In this document: piece after piece, positions 25,082-31,831 of the stretch
Layout of the letters: each line of letters begins with the position of its first letter
How positions within the stretch are numbered: the stretch's first letter is position 1
NCBI GenBank assembly: GCA_002371785.1
Contig: DFGU01000073.1
Span: 1-33,443, forward strand
Source: Bacteroidales bacterium UBA3742
GTDB lineage: Bacteria; Bacteroidota; Bacteroidia; Bacteroidales; Paludibacteraceae
DNA: 33,443 nt
Direction: 5' to 3'
Made by a program: the position numbers and the translations under genes
The notes under the pieces: model-generated
What the model saw: only the letters and a program-made list of their open reading frames with translations
What the model was told of the DNA's origin: nothing
Database searches by the model: none

Positions 25082-25786
25082 TTAGTTCTTCTTCGGCATG
25101 CAAAGCATGAGCAGGTTGAGGGCAACATACCATATGATGCAGGCTGCGCCGGCGAAGAACGCAAACTCGATATGATGTGCCAAGCAGGCCTTGAGTACGC
25201 AGAAACCGATCAGGATGAGGCATCCGCAAAGGAAGAGGATGATGGTCAGACGATCCTTGCGGAAACTCTTGAAGCTGAAGAAGGGTATCTCTGCGTTGAG
25301 CAAATAGCAACTCACGAGCGACAGACCGAGCAGTACCCAAGCCATCCAGTCGTGGGCCAGCATCGCATAGGGCATGGCACATACACCACCCCAGAAGATG
25401 GCGTTGGCCGGCGTAGCGAGTCCGATGAAGGAGTCGTGCTGGCGTTCATCGACATTGAATTTGGCCAGTCGCAGCGCCGAGAAAGCGGCCATGAGCAGCG
25501 CTATAGCGGCCCACCAGCCGAGTAGGGGCTTGAGGTAGCAGAAGAGCAACATTGAGGGGGCAAGACCAAACGTGATATCGTCGGCCAGCGAGTCGAGTTG
25601 GATGCCTATCGGGCTGGGTGCCTTCAAGAGACGTGCCGAGAGACCGTCGAAGAAATCAAAGACGGCACCGGCCAGGATCAAGCCAAAAGCCCATAGAAAC
25701 TCATACTGCGTTGCCATATAGACAGCCATGCTACCGCACAGCAGGTTGCAACTGGTAATTGCGTCGGGAATGATTCGCTTGTTCAT
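25082..25786 (-). CDS. pssA: CDP-diacylglycerol-serine O-phosphatidyltransferase
   Basis: The 234-residue membrane protein carries the complete CDP-alcohol phosphatidyltransferase motif: D44-FF-D47-G48-LS-A51-R52, then Gly61, Asp65 and Asp69. The opening IPDAITSCNLLCGSMAVY is typical of PssA. It makes phosphatidylserine, the precursor of phosphatidylethanolamine, from CDP-diacylglycerol and serine at the inner membrane. The product has about eight hydrophobic segments. It is followed by the endonuclease gene after 19 bp, where CTA recurs with period 8, and preceded by an 8-bp repeat after the transporter gene. No decarboxylase gene (psd) is in the window. Confidence 0.93.
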   Translation of the reverse strand: MNKRIIPDAITSCNLLCGSMAVYMATQYEFLWAFGLILAGAVFDFFDGLSARLLKAPSPIGIQLDSLADDITFGLAPSMLLFCYLKPLLGWWAAIALLMAAFSALRLAKFNVDERQHDSFIGLATPANAIFWGGVCAMPYAMLAHDWMAWVLLGLSLVSCYLLNAEIPFFSFKSFRKDRLTIILFLCGCLILIGFCVLKACLAHHIEFAFFAGAACIIWYVALNLLMLCMPKKN

Positions 25787-25803
25787 AGTATTTACTTTTT
25801 TAT

Positions 25804-25851
25804 CTAATTTACTGGTCTACTAGCTTTCTAGTCTACTAGTTCTCTAATCTT
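25804..25851 (-). repeat. Six-unit 8-bp tandem repeat at the transporter-pssA junction
   Basis: In plus-strand notation the units are CTAATTTA, CTGGTCTA, CTAGCTTT, CTAGTCTA, CTAGTTCT, CTAATCTT. The TAG stop of the transporter (25836-25838) and its last codons (RLEN) lie within the last two units. Confidence 0.85.
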
Positions 25852-27161
25852 TTCCACACAAAGTACGTTACCGCGAACGTGGTAATACTGCAACTATTGG
25901 CGATCCAGAAGAAAACCGAGTAACCCACTGATTCTTGAATGAAACCGGCTACAAATCCGGGGATCATCATGCTCAGGGCCATAAAGGCCGTGCAGATAGC
26001 GTAGTGTGCAGTCTTGTATTTGCCCTCGGAGAAATGCATCATATAGAGCATATAGGCCGTGAAACCGAATCCGTATCCGAACTGCTCGAAGCTGACGGCC
26101 GTGCCGATGATCCATAGCGATTCGGGCTGCGCCATACTCAGATAACAATAGACAAAACTGGGTAGGGTCAGTGCGGCGGCCATGAGCCAAATGGAGCGTT
26201 TCAGACCTCGTTTGGCGATATAGATACCGCCGAGAATGCCACCTAAAAGCAGGAAGATGACGCCTATGGTGCCGTACAGCAGACCGACTGTGTCGGTATT
26301 AAGAGCCAGTCCGCCGCCCAGGATGACCCCGTCGCGTACGGAGGCGACACGCGTATCCACCAAGAAGGGTTGCGAGAGCTTGACCAGGAAGCCTTCGCTC
26401 AGACGGTAGAGCAGCATGAAGGCGATAGCCAGTCCTACACCCGGCTTGGTGAAGAAGGTGGCGAACGACTCGCCCAGTTCGTGCAAAGCGCCGCGGTAGT
26501 CTTTCACTTCACGCGGACAATCGGCTTCGGTACGTGGCAGGAAGAAGGAGTGGTAGAGCGTGACGAGCAGCATGATGACGCTCGTGACGCCCAGCGTGAC
26601 TTGCCATGAGAGCGGTATATTACCGGTTTTGTTTTCAATGTATCCGGCTATATAGACGAGTACGCCCTGTGAGAAGACGGCTGCGATGCGGTAGAACGTA
26701 GAACGAATACCGACGAAGGCGGCTTGGCTCTTCCGGTCGTGCGCCAGCATATAGAAGCCGTCGGCTGCTATGTCGTGGGTAGCCGATGCAAAGGCGGCGA
26801 TGATGAACAGGATGAGCGTGAAGCGGAACGTGCCGACCGTGGTGGCCTTTGCAGCAATGGTGTCAGCGGCCGGGTGGGGCAGTGTGATAGTCAGCAGGAT
26901 ACACAGTGCGGTCAGCAATGCCTGCATGGCAATGATCCACCAGCGCTTGGTGCGTAGGATATCTACGAACGGACTCCATAGTCCCTTCAAGAACCACGGA
27001 AAATAAAGCAGGGTGGTGAAAAAAGCCAACTGACCGTTGGGCACGCCCATCTTGGCAAAGAGCATCACCGAGATGCTATTGACCAGAAAATAGGGGATAC
27101 CTTCTGTAAAATAGAGCGTCGGTACCCACAACCAAGGAGATATAGTACTATTTTTTGTCAT
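25836..27161 (-). CDS. Major facilitator superfamily transporter, AmpG-like
   Basis: The 441-residue protein has about 12 membrane helices. The opening WLWVPTLYFTEGIPYFLVNSISVMLFAKMGV and FPWFLKGLWSPFVDILRTKRWWI match AmpG-type permeases as I recall them. The D-x-x-R/K-T-K-R stretch is the MFS loop 2-3 motif. AmpG imports anhydro-muropeptides for wall recycling in Proteobacteria. Bacteroidota homologues are usually annotated this way, but the substrate here is unproved. A long hairpin (27174-27205) separates it from ppiD upstream. Its last codons and its stop lie in an 8-bp repeat. Confidence 0.82.
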   Translation of the reverse strand: MTKNSTISPWLWVPTLYFTEGIPYFLVNSISVMLFAKMGVPNGQLAFFTTLLYFPWFLKGLWSPFVDILRTKRWWIIAMQALLTALCILLTITLPHPAADTIAAKATTVGTFRFTLILFIIAAFASATHDIAADGFYMLAHDRKSQAAFVGIRSTFYRIAAVFSQGVLVYIAGYIENKTGNIPLSWQVTLGVTSVIMLLVTLYHSFFLPRTEADCPREVKDYRGALHELGESFATFFTKPGVGLAIAFMLLYRLSEGFLVKLSQPFLVDTRVASVRDGVILGGGLALNTDTVGLLYGTIGVIFLLLGGILGGIYIAKRGLKRSIWLMAAALTLPSFVYCYLSMAQPESLWIIGTAVSFEQFGYGFGFTAYMLYMMHFSEGKYKTAHYAICTAFMALSMMIPGFVAGFIQESVGYSVFFWIANSCSITTFAVTYFVWKRLEN

Positions 27162-27173
27162 AATTGTAGCATA

Positions 27174-27205
27174 AAGGAGAGTTCCCTATAAGGGAGACTC
27201 TCCTT
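27174..27205 (-). terminator. Long hairpin after the PpiD-like gene
   Basis: The arms AAGGAGAGT and ACTCTCCTT enclose a second pairing CCCT/AGGG. Only a short T stretch follows on the minus strand, so it may terminate, attenuate or protect the transcript 3' end. Confidence 0.6.
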
Positions 27206-27243
27206 ATTATATTCGCGCGTGCGTGTATGCATTGTGTGCGCGA

Positions 27244-29151
27244 TTAATAGAACATGCCACGATTGTCCTTGATGTCGGCTTTGCGCTCAAGGATATTCAG
27301 CGCCTGATAAGCAGCGTACATATAACGTTGTTGCAGGCTCTGCTTCTCAGCCTTGGCATCGAATTTCTCAGCACCCGGAGCTTTCATTTTAGCGGTGGTC
27401 TTGATGACGAAGACGCCTTGGTTGCCCTCTACGGGAGCGCTAACGGTGTTGGCAGCTTGTGCGAGCGCGGTACCCAGTGCAGCAGGCTCTACGCCGGCAG
27501 CGCCGAACATATAACTTGCCAGGGTCACGCTATCAGCCTGAGCCACCTCAACCTTAGCAATCTTAGCAGCCTCGGCCAGCGACTTGCCGGCGAGTTGCTC
27601 GGTGAGCTGAGCAGCTTTCTTGCGGTTGATGAGTTCCGGACGAAGCTGCGGAGCTACCTTCTCCAGCGAAGCGTAGTCGCCTTCGTTGATCTCTACCAGT
27701 ACAGCTACTACGAACTGATCGCCACACTCGAATACGTCACTTACCGTACCCTCGTCCTCGGCCTGGAATGCCCAGCGAACCACCTCGCGGCTCTGCTGAA
27801 CCTGACCGATATTGTGGGCCGACGAGAGCAGATTAGCCTGCGGCAGAACGGTCAGACCGTCCTTCTCTGCTGCAGCACGGAACTCTTCCTCGGTCTTGTT
27901 GTTTACGGCAAACTGCTTAGCTACGTTGTAGTTAGCGTTGTGCGACTTGCTCGACGGACGTACATCCACCTTGAGCACTGCCAGTTCCACCTTGCGGGTT
28001 GGCGTGGTGAGCGAGTCAACCTGGTAAGCTACCTCACGATCTTGGTTCTTGAGCGTGAAATGCTGACCAACCGGGGTCTTGTTGACGCTATCCTTGATGA
28101 AGTCGGGCAGCTCCTCCATGCGTACCCACTGCTCCTGTGCAGGAACGGTGGTGTCGCCAACGAGGCTGAGCTTGAACTTCACAGAGTCGGAAGTGAAATA
28201 GTTGGAGCGAACGATACGTGCCATAGCGTAGGTGTCGTCAGCAAACTCGATGTCGGTGTAAGCGCCCTGCTGAGCGGTAGCACCGAAAGCGAAGTCTTTG
28301 TACTGCTCCGGAATGGTAACAGACGAGTACTCTGCCTGCTCGTACATCAGACCGGTCTTGGGGTCGATGTCACGCTTGATATACTCCAGGGTATCCAGAC
28401 CGTTGTTCTGGAAAGCGGGCTGTGCAGCCTTCATGGCAGCTTCGGCCTCTGCGAAGTCTTCCTTAGAAGGAGCGTCTGCAAAGAGGACGTATGCGATCTC
28501 ACGGTTGGGTTTCTGCTTGAAGAGGTGCTTGCGCTCGTTGTACAGCGCTTTCAGCTCGCTGTCGCTCACCTCGATGGTGCTGTCTGCGATAGCGGAGTAG
28601 GGCGCCATAACGTACTGTGCATTGGCCATGTTGGTGCGTGCCTCGTATGCAAACTCAGCATCCAGCGAGTTGGGACGAATCAGGCTCTGCACAAGCATTT
28701 GATACTTGCGTTGGAGGTTCTCTACGTAGATGCTCATGCGGAATGCACGGCTCTCGATGAACTCCTCGGGCAGGTTGCTCTTGTTCTTCTCGATCATCTG
28801 GTCGATCTCCTCGTCGGTAACGGCCAGACCGATCTCCTCTGCCTGTGCGCTGAGCAACTCGTTGAGCAGCATTTGTTGCCATACTTGCTCACGAATCTGC
28901 ACGGTGGTCTCTTCGTCGAAGTTGTTGCGGTTGTACTGAATCTCCAGCAGCTTGGTCGTCTCGTCGATCATAGCCTGATAGTCCTCCGGCGTGATATCCT
29001 GACCGTTGATGACCGCTACCTTGCGGTTTTTGAGGTTCAGGAAGCTACTACCGGAGTTGATGGCATCTCCCAGAATGAATGCCAACATAGCGAGACCCAC
29101 AATGATCAGCAGGAGTGCGCCATGATTTCTAATTTTTTGTAGTGTTGCCAT
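27244..29151 (-). CDS. PpiD/SurA-like periplasmic chaperone with shortened parvulin region
   Basis: The 635-residue protein has one N-terminal membrane anchor (about 11-30) and then a SurA_N-type chaperone region (KVAVINGQDITPEDYQAMIDE near 44-64, YVENLQRKYQML). Members help fold outer-membrane proteins. In the usual position of the parvulin domain (about 345-420) I see only SVKFKLSLVGDTTVPAQEQWVRMEELPDFIKDSV-like sequence. That looks like the second half of a parvulin domain. The RASHIL opening and the ADFxxLAxxxS helix are absent. The length is shorter than the 700-odd residues I recall for Bacteroides homologues. It is likely a chaperone without prolyl isomerase activity. The gene has its own promoter. 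Confidence 0.8.
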   Translation of the reverse strand: MATLQKIRNHGALLLIIVGLAMLAFILGDAINSGSSFLNLKNRKVAVINGQDITPEDYQAMIDETTKLLEIQYNRNNFDEETTVQIREQVWQQMLLNELLSAQAEEIGLAVTDEEIDQMIEKNKSNLPEEFIESRAFRMSIYVENLQRKYQMLVQSLIRPNSLDAEFAYEARTNMANAQYVMAPYSAIADSTIEVSDSELKALYNERKHLFKQKPNREIAYVLFADAPSKEDFAEAEAAMKAAQPAFQNNGLDTLEYIKRDIDPKTGLMYEQAEYSSVTIPEQYKDFAFGATAQQGAYTDIEFADDTYAMARIVRSNYFTSDSVKFKLSLVGDTTVPAQEQWVRMEELPDFIKDSVNKTPVGQHFTLKNQDREVAYQVDSLTTPTRKVELAVLKVDVRPSSKSHNANYNVAKQFAVNNKTEEEFRAAAEKDGLTVLPQANLLSSAHNIGQVQQSREVVRWAFQAEDEGTVSDVFECGDQFVVAVLVEINEGDYASLEKVAPQLRPELINRKKAAQLTEQLAGKSLAEAAKIAKVEVAQADSVTLASYMFGAAGVEPAALGTALAQAANTVSAPVEGNQGVFVIKTTAKMKAPGAEKFDAKAEKQSLQQRYMYAAYQALNILERKADIKDNRGMFY

Positions 29152-29232
29152 TTTTGTATTTTATTTATATTTTATACGGTATAATGGATGCTTTTCGGGG
29201 CATGGTATTCCCATTTCACCATAAAAAGCGTG

Positions 29233-29264
29233 CAAAGTTACTACAAAATTTTGACATACACAAA
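29233..29264 (-). promoter_or_regulatory. Bacteroidota-type promoter of the PpiD-like gene
   Basis: On the minus strand TAACTTTG (29233-29240) follows TTTG (29261-29264) by 20 bp. The leader is about 75 nt. Confidence 0.8.
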
Positions 29265-29290
29265 TTTTCGGGGCTCTTTTTTATAAAAAA

Positions 29291-29337
29291 GTGGCATTTT
29301 TTGCCAAAATAGAGGTCGCACCCGTGGCACGACCTCT
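29291..29337 (-). terminator. Tandem hairpin terminator of the OB-fold-like lipoprotein gene
   Basis: Reading the minus strand, AGAGGTCG/CGACCTCT (29311-29337) is followed by a second small hairpin TGGCA/TGCCA with an A5 loop and then C and six T residues. Confidence 0.7.
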
Positions 29338-29359
29338 ATGAAATAGTATTTTCCGCGAC

Positions 29360-30274
29360 TTAGAAGTTCGGATTGGTGGACTCCTCTACGTAGCCTTGCG
29401 TGGGTTCGCACGTGCCGTTGTAGTTTTGGATCTTGGCATTGACAAGCACCGTGTCACCCACCGCTACTTGATTGGCGTTGGTGAACTTGCTATTGCCTTT
29501 GCCTTTCAGACGGTAGCACGTAGCGTACGAAAGACCGTCCGAGATGTTGAACGTAGCATTGCCGTACGACGGATCCACTACATCTACGCTCGTAACGACG
29601 CCGCGCACCTTATAGGTCTCTTCCGAGGTGGCTTTGCTTGCCAGCGTCAAGGCAACACGCTCGGCTTCGGTCACGCTGATCTCTCCCTCTTTGGGATCCG
29701 GGCATCCGGGGAAGGCGGGGAATACCTCGTTGAAGTGGGCGTTGTTGCTCAGGTATGCAAAGCATGCTCCGCTGGATTCATAGACGCCGCCGTAGTTGGT
29801 CAGATAGCAACTGATCACGATGAAGTCACCCTCCTTAACGCAGTCCAAATCAGGCAGTTTGGCGCCAAACTTACCCAGCAGACGATAGGCATAGAACTGC
29901 TTCTTGCTCTGCACCTCTGCATCGGGGGCAGTAGCCGAAATATAGACGAAGTCGTTACCGTATTTCGGGAAGTCTTCACTAAATTTATCGCTTCGGTTGA
30001 AACCGGTCACGTAGCCCTTGATAAAGTATTTCTCGGCGCTTACTTCGCTGCCGTGCAACTTCTTAGCAATCTCGATGGCTTCATATACGTTGATCGTACC
30101 TTCCGGCACAATAAAACCTTCCGGATCGGGGGTAGGCGTAGGATCTTTTGCCGTAGGCAACGTGTCAGGGATCGACTCATTGTTCGTACCCGGAGCATCG
30201 ATGTAGGGGGTCTCTTTGCAGCCGACGAACAGGAGCGCCAGCGCGAAGGTGGAAAGAATGAAATACTTCTTCAT
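29360..30274 (-). CDS. Lipoprotein with two OB-fold-like repeats, function unknown
   Basis: The 304-residue protein has a lipoprotein signal ending LLFVGC (Cys19), then a Pro/Thr-rich spacer (about 30-55). Two related domains follow. The first, about 57-180, has GTINVYEAIEIAKKL, YFIKGYVTG and a late GDFIVISCYLTNYGGVYE. The second, about 198-304, has GEISVTEAERVALTL, YKVRGVVTS and VGDTVLVNAKIQNYNGTCEP. The matching order of the xVxEA helix, the VxGxVT strand and the GDxxxVxxxxxNYxG strand shows an internal duplication. Similar domains occur in Bacteroidales surface lipoproteins and exonuclease-type proteins, usually described as OB-like. No ligand or enzyme activity can be inferred. The gene is monocistronic between a promoter (30323-30353) and a terminator. 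Confidence 0.7.
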   Translation of the reverse strand: MKKYFILSTFALALLFVGCKETPYIDAPGTNNESIPDTLPTAKDPTPTPDPEGFIVPEGTINVYEAIEIAKKLHGSEVSAEKYFIKGYVTGFNRSDKFSEDFPKYGNDFVYISATAPDAEVQSKKQFYAYRLLGKFGAKLPDLDCVKEGDFIVISCYLTNYGGVYESSGACFAYLSNNAHFNEVFPAFPGCPDPKEGEISVTEAERVALTLASKATSEETYKVRGVVTSVDVVDPSYGNATFNISDGLSYATCYRLKGKGNSKFTNANQVAVGDTVLVNAKIQNYNGTCEPTQGYVEESTNPNF

Positions 30275-30322
30275 GGTATATCAAATTAATTAGTTATTTT
30301 CCGTTTTTATCCAATTTGGGTG

Positions 30323-30353
30323 CAAAGTTACAAAAAATACTTCACGCGTGCAA
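30323..30353 (-). promoter_or_regulatory. Bacteroidota-type promoter of the OB-fold-like lipoprotein gene
   Basis: On the minus strand TAACTTTG (30323-30330) follows TTG (30351-30353) by 20 bp. Confidence 0.75.
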
Positions 30354-30400
30354 GTAAAATGCAGAAAAAAATACTTTTTTTTGCAAAAATGCACAAAATA

Positions 30401-30432
30401 TTTGTGTATTTCAGAAAAATGTTGTACCTTTG
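30401..30432 (+). promoter_or_regulatory. Bacteroidota-type promoter of infC-rpmI-rplT
   Basis: TTTG at 30401-30404, 20 bp, then TACCTTTG at 30425-30432. The leader of about 70 nt includes a hairpin CTATGCG/CGTATAG (30443-30460) and a strong Shine-Dalgarno. Confidence 0.82.
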
Positions 30433-30495
30433 TGCGATTTTTCTATGCGCGGGCGTATAGACGCTTGGTATAGAAGGAGAATATTAACCAATTTT

Positions 30496-30501
30496 AGGAG
30501 G
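30496..30501 (+). promoter_or_regulatory. Strong Shine-Dalgarno AGGAGG before a non-AUG start of infC
   Basis: AGGAGG is followed after 8 bases by ATA (30510) in the infC frame; the frame is closed by TAG at 30495-30497. Ideal Shine-Dalgarno sites are otherwise absent from the starts I inspected here. Confidence 0.7.
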
Positions 30502-30509
30502 AAAAAACT

Positions 30510-31067
30510 ATAGGAACAATCCCCAACAGACCGCGTCCGCGTGGTGGTCGCGTGATCAAAGAGATGCCCAACCGTATCAATGAGAAGATCGTGGGCGTTC
30601 GTGAAGTTCGTCTCGTAGGCGACAATGTAGAGCAAGGTGTCTATTCGTATCAGGAGGCTATCCGTATGGCCGATGATCAGAATTTGGACCTGGTTGAGAT
30701 ATCTCCCAATGCGGAGCCGCCTGTTTGTCGTATTGTTGACTATCAGAAGTTCCTCTACGCCAAGAAGAAGAAAGAGAAGGAAGCCAAGGCCAATCAGAAG
30801 AAGATGGAGGTCAAGGAGATCCGTTTCGGACCGCAAACCGACGATCATGACTACAACTTCAAGCTCAAGCATGCGCAGGGTTTCCTGAAGGATGGCAACA
30901 AGGTGAAGGCCTATGTGTTCTTCCGCGGCCGCTCTATTGTGTTCAAGGAGCAGGGCGAGTTGCTCTTGGCGCGCTTTGCCGAGGATCTGGCCGAGTTCGG
31001 TCGTCCGGAGGCAGTGCCTAAGTTGGAAGGAAAGCGAATGATATTGTTCCTTTCGCCTAAGAAGTAA
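30510..31067 (+). CDS. infC: Translation initiation factor IF-3
   Basis: The core (NRINEKIVGVREVRLVGDN, LDLVEISPNAEPPVCRIVDY, EIRFGPQTDDHDYNFKLKHA, LEGKRMILFLSPKK) is plainly IF-3, which binds the 30S subunit and proofreads start codons. I place the start at ATA 30510, 8 nt after AGGAGG, giving 185 residues with a basic leader (TIPNRPRPRGGRV) like those of other Bacteroidota IF-3 proteins. The first ATG/GTG alternative, GTG 30552, would drop this leader and sit 50 nt from the Shine-Dalgarno. Use of a rare start is the known basis of infC autoregulation, since IF-3 rejects non-canonical starts. It leads the conserved infC-rpmI-rplT operon. Confidence 0.9.
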   Translation: MGTIPNRPRPRGGRVIKEMPNRINEKIVGVREVRLVGDNVEQGVYSYQEAIRMADDQNLDLVEISPNAEPPVCRIVDYQKFLYAKKKKEKEAKANQKKMEVKEIRFGPQTDDHDYNFKLKHAQGFLKDGNKVKAYVFFRGRSIVFKEQGELLLARFAEDLAEFGRPEAVPKLEGKRMILFLSPKK

Positions 31068-31077
31068 AATAGAAAAA

Positions 31078-31118
31078 CCCCTATCGGGCCTACCTTACAG
31101 AATCGGCTGCCCGAGGGG
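31078..31118 (+). promoter_or_regulatory. Leader hairpin between infC and rpmI, candidate L20 autoregulatory site
   Basis: CCCC and CGGGC (31078-31089 region) pair with GCCCG and GGGG (31109-31118), with a 3-nt bulge and a loop of about 17 nt. There is no T run after it, so it is not a plain terminator. In other bacteria L20 binds RNA in this part of the operon to repress rpmI-rplT. Confidence 0.5.
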
Positions 31119-31150
31119 ATAGTATTAACAATTATAATTATTTTAAAAAA

Positions 31151-31348
31151 ATGCCAAAGGTAAAGACTAATTCCGGTGCTAAAAAAAGATTTACTCTTAC
31201 CGGAACCGGTAAAATCAAGCGTAAGCACGCTTTCAAGAGTCACATTCTGACCAAGAAAACAAAGAAACAAAAACGTAACCTGACCCACGTAGCCATCGTT
31301 GATAAGGCTAACGTTCGCTCGGTACGCGAAATGCTTCTGCTCCGCTAA
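31151..31348 (+). CDS. rpmI: Large ribosomal subunit protein bL35
   Basis: The 65-residue basic protein begins MPKVKTNSGAKKRFTLTGTG and has KIKRKHAFKSHIL and a C-terminal VREMLLLR, the typical length and pattern of bL35. It lies between infC and rplT, 83 bp after infC and 31 bp before rplT. An AT-rich stretch without Shine-Dalgarno precedes the ATG. Confidence 0.97.
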   Translation: MPKVKTNSGAKKRFTLTGTGKIKRKHAFKSHILTKKTKKQKRNLTHVAIVDKANVRSVREMLLLR

Positions 31349-31379
31349 TTGTCTAACCACCAAAAATTAAGTATTAACT

Positions 31380-31727
31380 ATGCCAAGATCAGTAAATCAC
31401 GTTGCTTCGCGCAACCGTCGTAAGAAGATCATGAGCCTCACCAGAGGCAATTTTGGTGGACGCGCAAATGTGTGGACAGTTGCCAAAAACACTTGGGAGA
31501 AGGGTCTCCAGTATGCTTATCGCGATCGTAAGAACAAAAAGCGCACTTTCCGTGCTCTCTGGATCCAGCGTATCAACGCTGCTGCTCGCCTCGAGGGTCT
31601 GAGCTACAGCCAGTTGATGGGTGGTCTGAAGAAGGCAGGTGTAGTCATCAACCGCAAGGTGCTGGCCGACCTCGCTATGAATCAGCCCGCTGCTTTCAAG
31701 GCTATCGTTAAGAAAGCTAAGATCTGA
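31380..31727 (+). CDS. rplT: Large ribosomal subunit protein bL20
   Basis: The 115-residue protein has the bL20 pattern: MPRSVNHVASRNRRKKIM, RGNFGGRANVWTVAKNTWEKGLQYAYRDRKNKKR, RALWIQRINAAAR and LADLAMNQPAAF. It is needed for early 50S assembly and represses its own operon in other bacteria. The operon ends at a strong terminator 19 bp downstream. Confidence 0.97.
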   Translation: MPRSVNHVASRNRRKKIMSLTRGNFGGRANVWTVAKNTWEKGLQYAYRDRKNKKRTFRALWIQRINAAARLEGLSYSQLMGGLKKAGVVINRKVLADLAMNQPAAFKAIVKKAKI

Positions 31728-31745
31728 TTCTTACACCGAATCAAT

Positions 31746-31776
31746 AAATAGGCTGTCCGTGAGGACAGCCTATTTT
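31746..31776 (+). terminator. Intrinsic terminator of infC-rpmI-rplT
   Basis: A perfect 13-bp stem AAATAGGCTGTCC/GGACAGCCTATTT with loop GTGA is followed by T residues. With its A tail it may also work on the opposite strand for the convergent gene. Confidence 0.93.
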
Positions 31777-31783
31777 AGTATAT

Positions 31784-31831
31784 CTCCAACTCCTTTACTC
31801 CTTTTCTCCTTCACTCCTCAACTAATAAACC
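31784..31831 (-). repeat. Six-unit 8-bp tandem repeat containing the stop of the PCMD gene
   Basis: In plus-strand notation the units are CTCCAACT, CCTTTACT, CCTTTTCT, CCTTCACT, CCTCAACT, AATAAACC. The TAG stop of the minus-strand gene (31822-31824) lies across the last two units. Confidence 0.88.

Noticed and set aside
25063..25164. N-terminal extension of the endonuclease
   Set aside because: It overlaps the end of pssA and hides the signal peptide that begins at 25062.
27223..29142. A 639-codon plus-strand open frame opposite the PpiD-like gene
   Set aside because: It is a mirror frame of a well-supported gene that has its own promoter on the minus strand.
30552..30554. GTG start for infC
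   Set aside because: It is 50 nt from the AGGAGG site and removes a basic leader typical of the family. ATA at 30510 has the right spacing.
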